Part shown: positions 23,333 to 31,703 of the stretch, in pieces
Position numbering within the stretch: position 1 is the stretch's first letter
Layout of the letters: every line of letters starts with the position of its first letter
Source: Spirochaetaceae bacterium
GTDB lineage: Bacteria; Spirochaetota; Spirochaetia; DSM-27196; SKKC01
Assembly (NCBI GenBank): GCA_007128315.1
Contig: SKXQ01000079.1
Span: 1-46,417, forward strand
DNA: 46,417 nucleotides
Direction of reading: 5' to 3'
Notes under the pieces: model-generated
Told to the model about the DNA's origin: nothing
What the model saw: only the letters and a program-made list of their open reading frames with translations
Database searches by the model: none
Position numbers and translations under genes: made by a program

Positions 23333-24561
23333 TCCTGAAGAATCGTAAACTCGACACGACGATTCCGGCGTCGGCCTTCCTCGCTTGTGTTCGGTGCCAC
23401 AGGTTCTTCTCCCCCGACCCCGCGGAATATCAGCTGGTCTCGACTGCGGGCGCCCTGCTGCAGGAGATAGTTTCCGACGGCGGCGGCCCGCGCTTCGCTC
23501 AGCCTCTGCCGGCCTTCCGGTGTCCCCGCAAGCGCGGTATGACCGGTAATGAGCAGGTCAGTGTCGGGATACTCCGAAAGCAGATCAATAATGCGATCGA
23601 GCTTGTCCATTTCCGAGGGCAGGAGCTGCGCGGATTCCGGCGGGAACTGAATGTCTTCGAGACTGACGGTGATTCCACGATCCGATTCGCGAACGTCAGT
23701 ATCCGGGATGTTCAGTTCCTGCAGACGCTCTCGAAGACGGTCGAGCACGTCGGTGCGATCGGGGAGATTCGTTTCGACGACGCGGGCTTCCGCGGTACCC
23801 TGATAGCTCACAGTGTCGCCGGTACTCAGGGTGTACATGATCTCGTATTCTTCTTCGTAGGAATGAATGCGTCCTCGCAGTCGATCCCAGTAATGTCGCT
23901 GACTGGAGAAACCCGAAATCGCGACAGGGTGCATGCCCTCGAGGGTGCGGGGAAAGCGATGGAACATGCTGTAACGCACTGACAGGACATCCATCGTTCT
24001 GCCTTCGACCTCCTCAACGCCCAGGTACTGGTACACAACGGGAATGCGAAACTCGAACCGTTCGTTGATCTGGAAGCTCTCCGACAGGTCGTGCACTTCG
24101 GTACCACTGTTGCTCCAGGCAGTGCCCGGAACAATGGGATACTCCGGAAACACCGGCACATCACGAACCATGGGCCGCACGAAATCGCGCGGAACGTCCA
24201 TGAATCCGAGCTCATTCTGCCGGTACTCGGTCTCAAAACTGCGCGACAGCTGAAACACTTCGTCTGCCTGCATGTTTTCCTCGGATACATCGTACGCGAC
24301 CCGCAGACGGCCGATACCTTCGCCGAGGTCGAAGACCTCGACCGATATGCGGTTCAGAATTTCCGCGCTGTGAGAGAAACGCTCGTTAATGTATACATCC
24401 TGATCGACCACACTCAGGATGCGATACTGTTCACCGTCTATAAACAGGAAGCGAAACAGCTGCTCATCCTGGGCTGACACATCTTCAGACACGCCGGAGA
24501 CGAGCAGAAAGGCGGCAGTCATGACACGAAGCAGAGCGGATCTGAAGACGAGCTTTTTCAT
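23329..24561 (-). CDS. OmpA-family envelope protein
   Basis: 410 residues. A signal peptide (1-30, cleavage near VSAQD) precedes a large domain of unknown function (about 35-270), rich in Tyr and acidic residues. The C-terminal OmpA/MotB domain (about 295-410) binds peptidoglycan and carries LLITGHTALAGTPEGRQRLSEARAAAV (split here as ITGHTALAGTPEG and RLSEARAAAVGNYL) and NRRVEFTI. The protein is likely periplasmic or outer-membrane associated, tethering the envelope to the cell wall. It is a single gene, divergent from the helicase-like gene. The ATG has no clear Shine-Dalgarno sequence. Confidence 0.9.
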   Translation of the reverse strand: MKKLVFRSALLRVMTAAFLLVSGVSEDVSAQDEQLFRFLFIDGEQYRILSVVDQDVYINERFSHSAEILNRISVEVFDLGEGIGRLRVAYDVSEENMQADEVFQLSRSFETEYRQNELGFMDVPRDFVRPMVRDVPVFPEYPIVPGTAWSNSGTEVHDLSESFQINERFEFRIPVVYQYLGVEEVEGRTMDVLSVRYSMFHRFPRTLEGMHPVAISGFSSQRHYWDRLRGRIHSYEEEYEIMYTLSTGDTVSYQGTAEARVVETNLPDRTDVLDRLRERLQELNIPDTDVRESDRGITVSLEDIQFPPESAQLLPSEMDKLDRIIDLLSEYPDTDLLITGHTALAGTPEGRQRLSEARAAAVGNYLLQQGARSRDQLIFRGVGGEEPVAPNTSEEGRRRNRRVEFTILQD

Positions 24562-24588
24562 AGTACTACAGAGTCTATCGCGCTTTTC

Positions 24589-24617
24589 TTGACAAAGGCA
24601 TGCCGAGTAGCTATCGT
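24589..24617 (+). promoter_or_regulatory. Promoter of the DEAD-like/DbpA-RBD gene
   Basis: A perfect TTGACA (24589-24594) is followed after 17 bases by TATCGT (24612-24617), with a predicted start near 24624 and a leader of about 53 bases. On the other strand the -35-like TTGTCA (24590-24595) almost coincides and could serve the divergent ompA-like gene with TCTGTA (24567-24572) as -10. The two promoters may therefore compete for polymerase. Confidence 0.65.
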
Positions 24618-24676
24618 TTCGACAAATTCCATAAAATTAAGGAACCGGAGTAACGGCGCTTGAGCAGGATACGATA

Positions 24677-25825
24677 GTGGGGTTGAAACATTCCGATGAA
24701 AACTCAGGCAGATCCGCGGATTCCGGCAACAGGCGGAAACGGCACAGTACGCTCTGGCCTCTGGAGCGCTTTGTGCATGCACACAGTCACCGTTCGCGTG
24801 ACATCGTTATCGAGACCGGTTCGGATACAGGCCATCCGCATTTCCTTCTGATTCCTGCGCTTACGCGCGTCCGACGGAAGCAGAAAGGTATCCGGGCACT
24901 TGTTATTGCGGCTTCGAACGACAGGGTTCGAGCCGTGGGAGACGGACAGTCCCGCTTTGAAGGGCACTTCGGCGACGGCATTCGCGTTGCAGTTCTGGAC
25001 TCAGGTGATGCCACCCGCAAGGAAGCTGAGGTTCTCAGCAACAATCCAGGCGTTGTCATCGCGACGGGATCCCGTATCATCGATCATCTCAGACGGGAGA
25101 ACATCAGTCTCTCCGAGGTGCATACCGTTGTCGTGGATGAGCCCGAACGGGATGACGCGAGTTCTTTTAACCTGGACCTGCAGTTCATTCTGTCGAAGAT
25201 AACGAACCATCCGCATATTGCCACCTTTACCCCACATCTCCACGAAGAGATGGACACCGTTTTATCGTTACTCCGGCGTCCTCGTGTCATCGAGCAGGAA
25301 ACCTGGCAACAGTCAGGCCACAGCCGCTCGCACACACGAAAGGAGCCACACATGAGCAGGAAGGACAGCAACACGAAACTGCCGGCAGAAGCGCAGATTC
25401 AGGACCGTATCGCAGAGATACTCAGACTCATTCATGAGGAAGCAGACCCGGACGAGCTGAACTTTCTCAGGAAGATGGTGCGAAAGCACGTTCCATTCTT
25501 CAGTCGCGGATACTTCGCAGCGTATCTTCTGCGGGGCAGCACCGCAAAAGGCGAACGGAAAACCACGACAAAAAAAGAGGGAGATTTTTCGAGCGTATTC
25601 ATTGGTGTCGGGAAGAATCGCCGGGTATTTCCCCGTGACCTGATTCAGCTCTTCGGGAGCGTCGACTCGGTAACTGCCGAGGATATAGGCGAAATCAAGA
25701 TTCTCGATAACTACAGTTTCGCCGAGATAACCTCGTCCAAGGCAGACGAGGTTATTGCGAAGCTTGACGGGACCGAGTACCGGGGGCGAAAGCTCAACGT
25801 GAATTTCGCGAAACGCCGCGACTGA
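24677..25825 (+). CDS. Degenerate DEAD-box helicase domain fused to DbpA-type RNA-binding domain
   Basis: 382 residues from a GTG start with AGGA 7 bases upstream. Residues 25-205 have the strand and motif order of the first RecA-like domain of DEAD-box helicases, but key residues are lost: the Walker A site reads ETGSDTGHPHF (46-56) instead of TGSGKT, and the DEAD box reads VVVDEPERDD (DEPE at 154-157). The second RecA-like domain is absent. Residues 240-290 are a helical linker and 304-380 form a DbpA-type RNA-binding domain (FSSVFIGVGKNRRVFPRDLI ... GRKLNVNFAKR). ATP-driven unwinding is unlikely; an RNA-binding or ribosome-assembly role is inferred. An internal strong start occurs at 25352. 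Confidence 0.8.
   Translation: MGLKHSDENSGRSADSGNRRKRHSTLWPLERFVHAHSHRSRDIVIETGSDTGHPHFLLIPALTRVRRKQKGIRALVIAASNDRVRAVGDGQSRFEGHFGDGIRVAVLDSGDATRKEAEVLSNNPGVVIATGSRIIDHLRRENISLSEVHTVVVDEPERDDASSFNLDLQFILSKITNHPHIATFTPHLHEEMDTVLSLLRRPRVIEQETWQQSGHSRSHTRKEPHMSRKDSNTKLPAEAQIQDRIAEILRLIHEEADPDELNFLRKMVRKHVPFFSRGYFAAYLLRGSTAKGERKTTTKKEGDFSSVFIGVGKNRRVFPRDLIQLFGSVDSVTAEDIGEIKILDNYSFAEITSSKADEVIAKLDGTEYRGRKLNVNFAKRRD
25339..25354 (+). promoter_or_regulatory. Strong internal ribosome binding site and ATG
   Basis: Within the helicase-like gene, AAAGGAG (25339-25345) lies 6 bases before an in-frame ATG (25352, Met226). This is a near-ideal Shine-Dalgarno sequence and much better than that of the upstream GTG. 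Initiation here would give a 157-residue protein (25352-25825) with only the helical linker and the DbpA-type RNA-binding domain. The ATG lies exactly at the boundary between the degenerate helicase domain and the linker. Confidence 0.7.
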
Positions 25826-25849
25826 TCGTTCGCAATCCTGACCGCGTTC

Positions 25850-26911
25850 TCAGACCGAGGCCACGCGAATACCGCGCCCGGCCTCGGCGGATGCAGCAGC
25901 CCGGACAAGCTCCACGGTCTCATCCCAGCCTATGCAGGCATCGGTTATGGAGACCCCCGGTTTCAGTTCGCTGGATAAGGGCTGACTGCCTGGTTCCAGG
26001 TTACTCTCGAGCATGCAGCCTCTGACGACAGTACTTCCATCGTGTCGTTGACGGAGAATGCTCCGCAGCACGACGCGCTGCCGGCTGTGGTTCTTGCGGC
26101 TGTTTCCATGACTGCAGTCAACGACCACAGCCTCCGGTAACGAAGCCGCCCTGAGGACGACAGCGGCCTCATCAACGTCTTCTTCGTGGTAGTTCGGTCC
26201 GCCCCGTCCGCCCCTCAGTATCAGATGGCACGCGGCGTTTCCAGCCGTCCGGAGTACGCAGGTCCGGCCCTCCTGGTCGATTCCGATGAAACTGTGTGCC
26301 TGAGAACTGGATGCCATGGCATTAACCGCAACGTCGAGACTGCCTTCGGTACCATTCTTGAAGCCGACCGGCATCGACAGACCACTTGCCATTTCACGGT
26401 GCGTCTGACTCTCAGTCGTTCTCGCCCCGATACTTGCCCAGCTGATAAAGTCCGACAGGTACTGAGGAACAATGGGGTCAAGCACCTCCGTCCCGGCCGG
26501 TACTCCCATATCGCTTATGTCCCGCAGGAGCTCACGTGCGAGGCGAAGGCCCGTGTGAATGTCGTAACTTCCGTCGAGATGGGGGTCGAGGATGAGACCT
26601 CGCCATCCGAGCCTGGTTCGGGGTTTCTCGAAATAGACGCGCATGACAATGAGGATCTCACCGGCAACTTCCTCGCGCAGGCGTGCCAGACGTTCGGCGT
26701 ACACCCGTGCTGAATCGGGATCGTGAACCGAGCAGGGGCCGACTATCATGAGGAGGCGCGAGTCCCTGCCGGAGATCACTGCCTCGATCTCGTTCCGTGC
26801 GTCAGCGACGACCTGTTCCTGACGGGTACTCAGCGGTATGTCTGATTTCAGCTGTCGCGGGGGCACGAGCGTCTGCTGCTCTCGTATGCGTATATCATCG
26901 GTGCGGGACAT
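25850..26911 (-). CDS. 3-deoxy-7-phosphoheptulonate (DAHP) synthase
   Basis: 353 residues, class I (AroG/F/H-like) size. It joins phosphoenolpyruvate and erythrose-4-phosphate in the first step of aromatic amino acid synthesis. Conserved segments are MIVGPCSVHDP, VYFEKPRTRLGWRGLI, GARTTESQTHREMASG, GFKNGTEG, HLILRGGRGGPNY and VVDCSHGNSRKNH (metal and PEP ligands). The ATG at 26911 is preferred over a GTG 6 bases upstream. Only 8 bases separate it from a perfect TATAAT. Which feedback amino acid applies cannot be read from the sequence. Confidence 0.94.
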   Translation of the reverse strand: MSRTDDIRIREQQTLVPPRQLKSDIPLSTRQEQVVADARNEIEAVISGRDSRLLMIVGPCSVHDPDSARVYAERLARLREEVAGEILIVMRVYFEKPRTRLGWRGLILDPHLDGSYDIHTGLRLARELLRDISDMGVPAGTEVLDPIVPQYLSDFISWASIGARTTESQTHREMASGLSMPVGFKNGTEGSLDVAVNAMASSSQAHSFIGIDQEGRTCVLRTAGNAACHLILRGGRGGPNYHEEDVDEAAVVLRAASLPEAVVVDCSHGNSRKNHSRQRVVLRSILRQRHDGSTVVRGCMLESNLEPGSQPLSSELKPGVSITDACIGWDETVELVRAAASAEAGRGIRVASV

Positions 26912-26919
26912 GGTCACCG

Positions 26920-26948
26920 ATTATACCGGGGTCGCTGTTCGCTGACTA
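26920..26948 (-). promoter_or_regulatory. Promoter of DAHP synthase, near-leaderless
   Basis: On the minus strand TAGTCA (26943-26948, including the arcA stop codon) is followed after 17 bases by a perfect TATAAT (26920-26925). Only 8 bases lie between TATAAT and the ATG, so the transcript would begin within about 2 bases of the start codon. TATAATCGGTG here is identical to the run before def. Confidence 0.65.
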
Positions 26949-28169
26949 CGCCCGTCGCAGCGGCATGGTCATACAGCGCGGTCCGCCGCCACCACGGGCG
27001 AGTTCCACGCCCGGCAGTGCAATAGCGACGTTCTGTGATCCCGCCCGGAGATGATCGTACACATCCGCCGGTATCACCTCATAGTCGTGCCGCGACAGCT
27101 CGTCGAGCGTATAGCGATTACAGTCGTATACGATCACTTTACCCGGAGCAATCGCAAACGAGTTCGTTCCGCTGAGCCACTGCTCCCGGACCTGATGGTT
27201 TGTGTCGTGTCCACCGCAATACACCGGTTGCAGATCGAGTCCGGCCTCGGCTATGGCGTCGAGAAGCTGGCCGGCGTCACGTACGCGCGTCTGTCCGTCC
27301 GATTCGACATCGAGACGCACGCAGCGGACCGCATCGCGGCCGACGACCAGCGGTGCGTGTACCAGGGCCCGCTCTTCATCGATCTGGGTGAAAATCATGT
27401 CCAGATGAATGGCAGAACGGTCATCCGGCAGAAGACACGCGATAACCGTAAAGGGCTGGTGGTGGCGTACAGCCATTGCCCGCCCCAGCTGATCAAGAGC
27501 CTCGGCGGACGTTCTGCGGCTGATACCCGCTGCGATCAGATCTTCCCGCAGCACGATTATGTCACCACCTTCAATACGTCCCGCGAAGCGGTCGCTGTCG
27601 AGAATGAGTTCCTGCCCTTCGTGCAGCCACTCGAATATCGTGCGCATGATACACGACTCCCGGTGCCTGATGCCGTGTGCCATAGAGCCGGATATCGCAG
27701 AGTCGTGCACAACAAAGCCCGCGTCGCGCATGAAATACTGATTCGGCAGCGGGGGCAGATCCCAGCCACGAGGCTCAAGCCACGAAGCGAGACTGTCCCG
27801 GCGGAGAGGCAGGCCAATGACGAGAATCCCGGCGAGTTCAGACGGGAGCAGCTCGTCAAGCTCCCCGCGACGTCCGGCAGCAGGTGCTTCCCGACAGACC
27901 GCATCCAGCAGCTTTTTCCGTGCAGCCTCGTTTTCCAGGGCTCGCACCAGAAGATCGGAGAGCTCGAAGCACTCGCAGATCGATCCGAGGACGCCTGATA
28001 AAACCTGGTGCTCCCGTTGCACAACCGACATGGGGACAATGTCGTTGTACAGGAGCTCCTCGGCCCGAGACGGAGTCATACGCTCGATCTCAAGACCGGG
28101 GGTATGTACCACCACAGCTTCGAGCGGGGCGATTTCGGAAGTTATCTGCATCGTTTCGGGTATGCTCAT
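26946..28169 (-). CDS. arcA: Arginine deiminase
   Basis: 407 residues. It hydrolyses arginine to citrulline and ammonia. The active site is intact: PNQYFMRDAGF, RIEGGDIIVL, HLDMIFTQID, GHDTNHQVREQW and the nucleophilic Cys399 in GGGGPRCMTMPL. Neither ornithine carbamoyltransferase nor carbamate kinase is next to it, so whether it feeds ATP production or acid/nitrogen metabolism is unknown. The ATG at 28169 is preferred (start MSIPETMQITSEIAPLEAVV); an in-frame ATG 21 bases upstream lies within the promoter. A TATGAT box ends 9 bases before the chosen ATG. Confidence 0.94.
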   Translation of the reverse strand: MSIPETMQITSEIAPLEAVVVHTPGLEIERMTPSRAEELLYNDIVPMSVVQREHQVLSGVLGSICECFELSDLLVRALENEAARKKLLDAVCREAPAAGRRGELDELLPSELAGILVIGLPLRRDSLASWLEPRGWDLPPLPNQYFMRDAGFVVHDSAISGSMAHGIRHRESCIMRTIFEWLHEGQELILDSDRFAGRIEGGDIIVLREDLIAAGISRRTSAEALDQLGRAMAVRHHQPFTVIACLLPDDRSAIHLDMIFTQIDEERALVHAPLVVGRDAVRCVRLDVESDGQTRVRDAGQLLDAIAEAGLDLQPVYCGGHDTNHQVREQWLSGTNSFAIAPGKVIVYDCNRYTLDELSRHDYEVIPADVYDHLRAGSQNVAIALPGVELARGGGGPRCMTMPLRRA

Positions 28170-28178
28170 GACCCGCCT

Positions 28179-28207
28179 ATCATACTTCATTCGGAGATAC
28201 GTGGCTA
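28179..28207 (-). promoter_or_regulatory. Promoter of arcA, near-leaderless
   Basis: On the minus strand TAGCCA (28202-28207) is followed after 17 bases by TATGAT (28179-28184), 9 bases before the arcA ATG at 28169. It is back-to-back with the asnS promoter in the same 80-base gap; the two -35 boxes are only 2 bases apart. Confidence 0.55.
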
Positions 28208-28209
28208 TT

Positions 28210-28239
28210 TTGACCCTCGTACGACGGACGTGCTATATC
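28210..28239 (+). promoter_or_regulatory. Promoter of asnS, near-leaderless
   Basis: TTGACC (28210-28215) is followed after 18 bases by TATATC (28234-28239). The asnS ATG at 28250 is 10 bases downstream of the -10 box, so the predicted leader is about 4 bases and contains no Shine-Dalgarno sequence. Confidence 0.65.
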
Positions 28240-28249
28240 TGTGCGGGTT

Positions 28250-29650
28250 ATGGATGAATCAAGAGTCAGACACATACTGCAGCAGAACGCGGGGACCCCT
28301 TGCACGATCCGGGGCTGGGTCCGTACCTGCCGACAGGCCAAGAACGTCTCGTTTATCGAGTTGAACGACGGGTCCTGTCTGTCAAATCTTCAGGTTGTGT
28401 GCGACGCGAACACGAGCATCGCAGACGCTGAGAAGGCAGCACTGCAGACCGGAGCCAGCGTCGAAGCGCGGGGTATGCTCACCGAAAGCCCCGGGGGCAA
28501 GCAGTCGGTAGAACTCCTTGCAACCTCGCTTCGCGTCATCGGAGGCGCACCTGCGGACAGCTATCCGCTTCAGAAGAAGCGTCACAGTTTTGAGTTTCTG
28601 CGCGAGATCGCCCACCTCAGGCCGCGAACCAACACCTTCGGTGCTGTCTCCCGGGTGCGAAACGTGCTGGCTGCTCAGATACACTCGTTTTTCCAGAAGC
28701 ATGACTTTCTATGGATACACACACCTGTTATTACCTCGCTCGACGGCGAAGGCGCGGGAAACCTGTTTCAGGTCACCACGCTTGATCCTGCGGCCGTGCC
28801 GAAACGGGACGATGGAACGGTCGACTACCGGAAAGACTTTTTCGAGAAGCCGTCCTTTCTCACGGTAACGGGGCAACTGAACGTTGAAGCCTTCGCAAGC
28901 TCTCACGAGCGGGTGTATACGTTCGGGCCGACCTTCCGTGCCGAGAACTCCAACACCAGCCGGCATCTTGCCGAGTTCTGGATGGTGGAACCCGAGCTTG
29001 CATTCTGTGACATAGACGGCAACATGGATCTCGCTGAAGATTTTCTGAAGACGACCCTCTCGGGCCTGCTCAGGGATTCCGAAGAGGATATGGCCTTCTT
29101 TGACCTCAGAATCAGGCCGGGACTGCTCGATATGCTGAAAGGCGTCATCGAGAAGCCCTTCATGCGTATTACCTACACCGAGGCCATCGCAGAGCTTGAA
29201 AAATCCGGTAAAAGCTTCGAGTTTCCGATTCAGTGGGGCTCAGATCTGCAGAGCGAACACGAACGCTTTCTTACCGAGGAACTCTACCAGTCACCGGTGG
29301 TCGTAACCGGCTACCCCGCCGAAATCAAGGCCTTCTACATGAAGCAGAACGAGGCCGGCGGAACCGGGCGCAGAACCGTTCGCGCCATGGATGTGCTTGT
29401 TCCCGGGCTCGGTGAGATAATCGGTGGCAGCGAACGCGAGGACCGCTATGATGTACTCGCCGCCCGCATGGATGAGCTCGGTCTTGACCGGGAGATGTAC
29501 GGCTGGTATCTCGATCTCAGGAAGTTCGGGTCCGTCCCGCACTCGGGCTTCGGTCTCGGATTCGAGCGCATGCTCATGTACGTCACGGGCATGCAGAATA
29601 TACGGGACGTCATCCCCTTCCCGCGGACAGTCGGGAATCTCAGATACTAG
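28250..29650 (+). CDS. asnS: Asparaginyl-tRNA synthetase
   Basis: 466 residues, normal length. It charges tRNA-Asn. The N-terminal OB-fold anticodon-binding domain (about 15-110; [20 protein letters not shown]) precedes a class II catalytic core: [25 protein letters not shown] region (motif 2, split as [20 protein letters not shown]), and motif 3 [20 protein letters not shown]. The closing [10 protein letters not shown] corresponds to FPRTPGN, with Val replacing Pro. The ATG at 28250 is chosen over a GTG 9 bases upstream because of promoter position. It ends in CTAG shared with the convergent gene. Confidence 0.96.
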   Translation: MDESRVRHILQQNAGTPCTIRGWVRTCRQAKNVSFIELNDGSCLSNLQVVCDANTSIADAEKAALQTGASVEARGMLTESPGGKQSVELLATSLRVIGGAPADSYPLQKKRHSFEFLREIAHLRPRTNTFGAVSRVRNVLAAQIHSFFQKHDFLWIHTPVITSLDGEGAGNLFQVTTLDPAAVPKRDDGTVDYRKDFFEKPSFLTVTGQLNVEAFASSHERVYTFGPTFRAENSNTSRHLAEFWMVEPELAFCDIDGNMDLAEDFLKTTLSGLLRDSEEDMAFFDLRIRPGLLDMLKGVIEKPFMRITYTEAIAELEKSGKSFEFPIQWGSDLQSEHERFLTEELYQSPVVVTGYPAEIKAFYMKQNEAGGTGRRTVRAMDVLVPGLGEIIGGSEREDRYDVLAARMDELGLDREMYGWYLDLRKFGSVPHSGFGLGFERMLMYVTGMQNIRDVIPFPRTVGNLRY

Positions 29651-31242
29651 GCCTCCGGGATCAGTTCGCCGATGGCGCGTGCCGCGGGGTGCTCCGGTGA
29701 GAGCCCGCGCGCCGCTTCGATCAGAAGACGCGCCCGATCCTTCTCGCCGTCGTTGAGGCTCCTCGCGGCTCGCGTGGCCAGATCACGAACCGTCATATCG
29801 AGCTGACGCTGCTGTACCCTGTCCAGGCCTGCGGCCTCGTAGACCGACGCCTGGGCTTCGTACGCAAGAACAAGACGCGGCGTGCGCCGGGAGTTCCCTT
29901 CGGCAGGCTTCAGGATCCAGTCAGGATCATCCGTCGTCTTTTCGGTCACGATGTCACCGGCATTCCGATCCGCCTCACGAATTTCTCCGAGGGCCTCGGC
30001 GAAAGAAACCTCGGGAATGTCGTTCGGGGAATTGTACAGCAGGTCTTCGTGCATGGCGTGGATCCAGCGCGTGCGAATGCCGGTCAGTACCTGTGGGTCC
30101 GGGGTGCCGTCGCTGTACCCCATGCGCGCAAGTTCGGAGCGGGCAAAGCCCTCGAAATCGACTCCCGCCGGGACGAGAACGGGTTCTCCCGCCTGAAGCC
30201 TTCTGAGCATGCGACGGACACGCCGGAACCATGGGGACTCGCGTATCATCCCCCGCAATACGGCCGCCGTCTCCCGATCCGGCCTGAGCTTTCCCTGCGG
30301 TTCCATGATGAAAATGAGCAGCGGAAGTACCTCTGACTCCGGTCGCGCGAGAATCATCCCGAGGAGCTTCCGGTAGCGCTCCTGCAGACCCTCATCGGGT
30401 TCTCCGGAACCTTCGCCCGCCTCGTCGCTACGGAACAGCCCTCCGGCAATGCGCAGTGCGCGCGCGGGATGTATGGCAAACAGCACATCAAGGAAGCGGA
30501 TCATGCGGTCGTCGAGCACGTACTCACCTTCGACTGATCTCATGATCCACGCCTCCGCGGCAGGTCCGGACTGCTTGAGAGCCTCCCAGACGGCGTCTTC
30601 GTCGGTCAGGATCGCGCGCACGGTCATAAACTCCGCTTCGGCGAGCGACACCGGTGTACCGGGCAACGTTCGGGATAAGGCCCGGGCGGCAGGCGTGCCG
30701 GAAAGAGGAGATCCGGTGCCGGATGTCGGCCGCTGCGTCATGTAGTCACGCAGGGCTCCTGCCATTGCGATGGGATTGTCGTCGTCGCGTCGAAGCAGCT
30801 CCTCGCGCCCGGCCGACGCGTCTGCGAGCGCCGCAAGCAGCGGTGCGTGGAGCAGACCGCAGAACACGGCAGACACCGACGGATCAAGCAGCGCATCGCG
30901 CACTATGGCGACCTGGTCCCGATCAGCGGCCGGTATTTCGGGCCACGCTTCGGTGAGGTCCGCTGCCGCGCGGGCGCGGACGGCGTCGGATATAAGCCGG
31001 TCGGCACCCGCGCTCACCGGTCGACCGTGCACCCGCGCCGCACGCCAGAAGTCTTCAAAGGCGACGTCCTGCCCGAACTCACCCGCCTGTGACAGCGCAT
31101 GAAACTCGGCGACCAGAGGCTCGGCCGGGTCGGCGGATATCTCGGCCGCGCGCGTAAGATACCGGGAAAACGGGGCGGAGTCGAGCAGAAGCTCGAGGCG
31201 TTGCCGTTCCTGATTCTGTGCCTGTGTACCTGAATCACTCAT
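29647..31242 (-). CDS. Unrecognised 531-residue helical protein
   Basis: 531 residues; I do not recognise a family. No signal peptide, membrane segment or cofactor motif is visible. It is rich in Ala, Arg, Glu and Leu with amphipathic helical repeats, suggesting an all-alpha, possibly HEAT/TPR-like scaffold. The C-terminus (about 470-531) looks TPR-like (DRARLLIEAARGLSPEHPAA). There is a low-complexity Gly/Ser/Glu stretch near 277-290. The start overlaps the YqxD stop as ATGA, so it is co-transcribed with manA and the DUF188 gene. Its stop codon shares the palindrome CTAG with the convergent asnS stop. Confidence 0.75.
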   Translation of the reverse strand: MSDSGTQAQNQERQRLELLLDSAPFSRYLTRAAEISADPAEPLVAEFHALSQAGEFGQDVAFEDFWRAARVHGRPVSAGADRLISDAVRARAAADLTEAWPEIPAADRDQVAIVRDALLDPSVSAVFCGLLHAPLLAALADASAGREELLRRDDDNPIAMAGALRDYMTQRPTSGTGSPLSGTPAARALSRTLPGTPVSLAEAEFMTVRAILTDEDAVWEALKQSGPAAEAWIMRSVEGEYVLDDRMIRFLDVLFAIHPARALRIAGGLFRSDEAGEGSGEPDEGLQERYRKLLGMILARPESEVLPLLIFIMEPQGKLRPDRETAAVLRGMIRESPWFRRVRRMLRRLQAGEPVLVPAGVDFEGFARSELARMGYSDGTPDPQVLTGIRTRWIHAMHEDLLYNSPNDIPEVSFAEALGEIREADRNAGDIVTEKTTDDPDWILKPAEGNSRRTPRLVLAYEAQASVYEAAGLDRVQQRQLDMTVRDLATRAARSLNDGEKDRARLLIEAARGLSPEHPAARAIGELIPEA

Positions 31243-31703
31243 TGCTGTTGTCCTTGTGCTGATGACCGGGCCAGGAGTCGTGTCAGCTCCCGGTCGAATG
31301 TTGCGGCGAATGCTGCGCGCTCGGGCCTTCCAAACTGATCGTTTGAAGACAGGACCGCTCCGGACTCCCTGAGGTCCTTCATGTAGTCGCGTACGCTCAG
31401 ACGCTCGCCTATGTTCTCGTGAGTGTACCGTGTGCCTCGGTCATTCATGACACACACCTCGCGCTCCACGATTTTCGCTGCAAGAGGAATGTCCCGGGTG
31501 ACGACCAGATCTTCCTGCGACACGGCAGCCAGAATGTGTGCATCAGCGTCGTCGCTGATCACACTCTCACGGTAACAGCCTTTTGGCAGTGGTATGTTCC
31601 TGTTCGCGACGAAACGCGCCGTCACACCCGTGCGCTCCGCTGCCCTGCAGATGATCTCACGCACCCTCTTCGGGCAGCTGTCCGCGTCTACCCAGATAAT
31701 CAT
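31239..31703 (-). CDS. YaiI/YqxD (DUF188) family protein
   Basis: 154 residues, normal for the family. The PIN/NYN-like fold is suggested by the acidic residues in IIWVDADSCPKRVREII (residues 2-18), SDDADAHILAAV and LVVTRDIPLAAKI, which match the family pattern of conserved Asp residues. Members are presumed nucleases of unknown target. The C-terminal LSSNDQFGRPERAAFAATFDREL is also characteristic. It overlaps manA upstream and the 531-residue gene downstream by ATGA, indicating translational coupling. Confidence 0.93.
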   Translation of the reverse strand: MIIWVDADSCPKRVREIICRAAERTGVTARFVANRNIPLPKGCYRESVISDDADAHILAAVSQEDLVVTRDIPLAAKIVEREVCVMNDRGTRYTHENIGERLSVRDYMKDLRESGAVLSSNDQFGRPERAAFAATFDRELTRLLARSSAQGQQQ

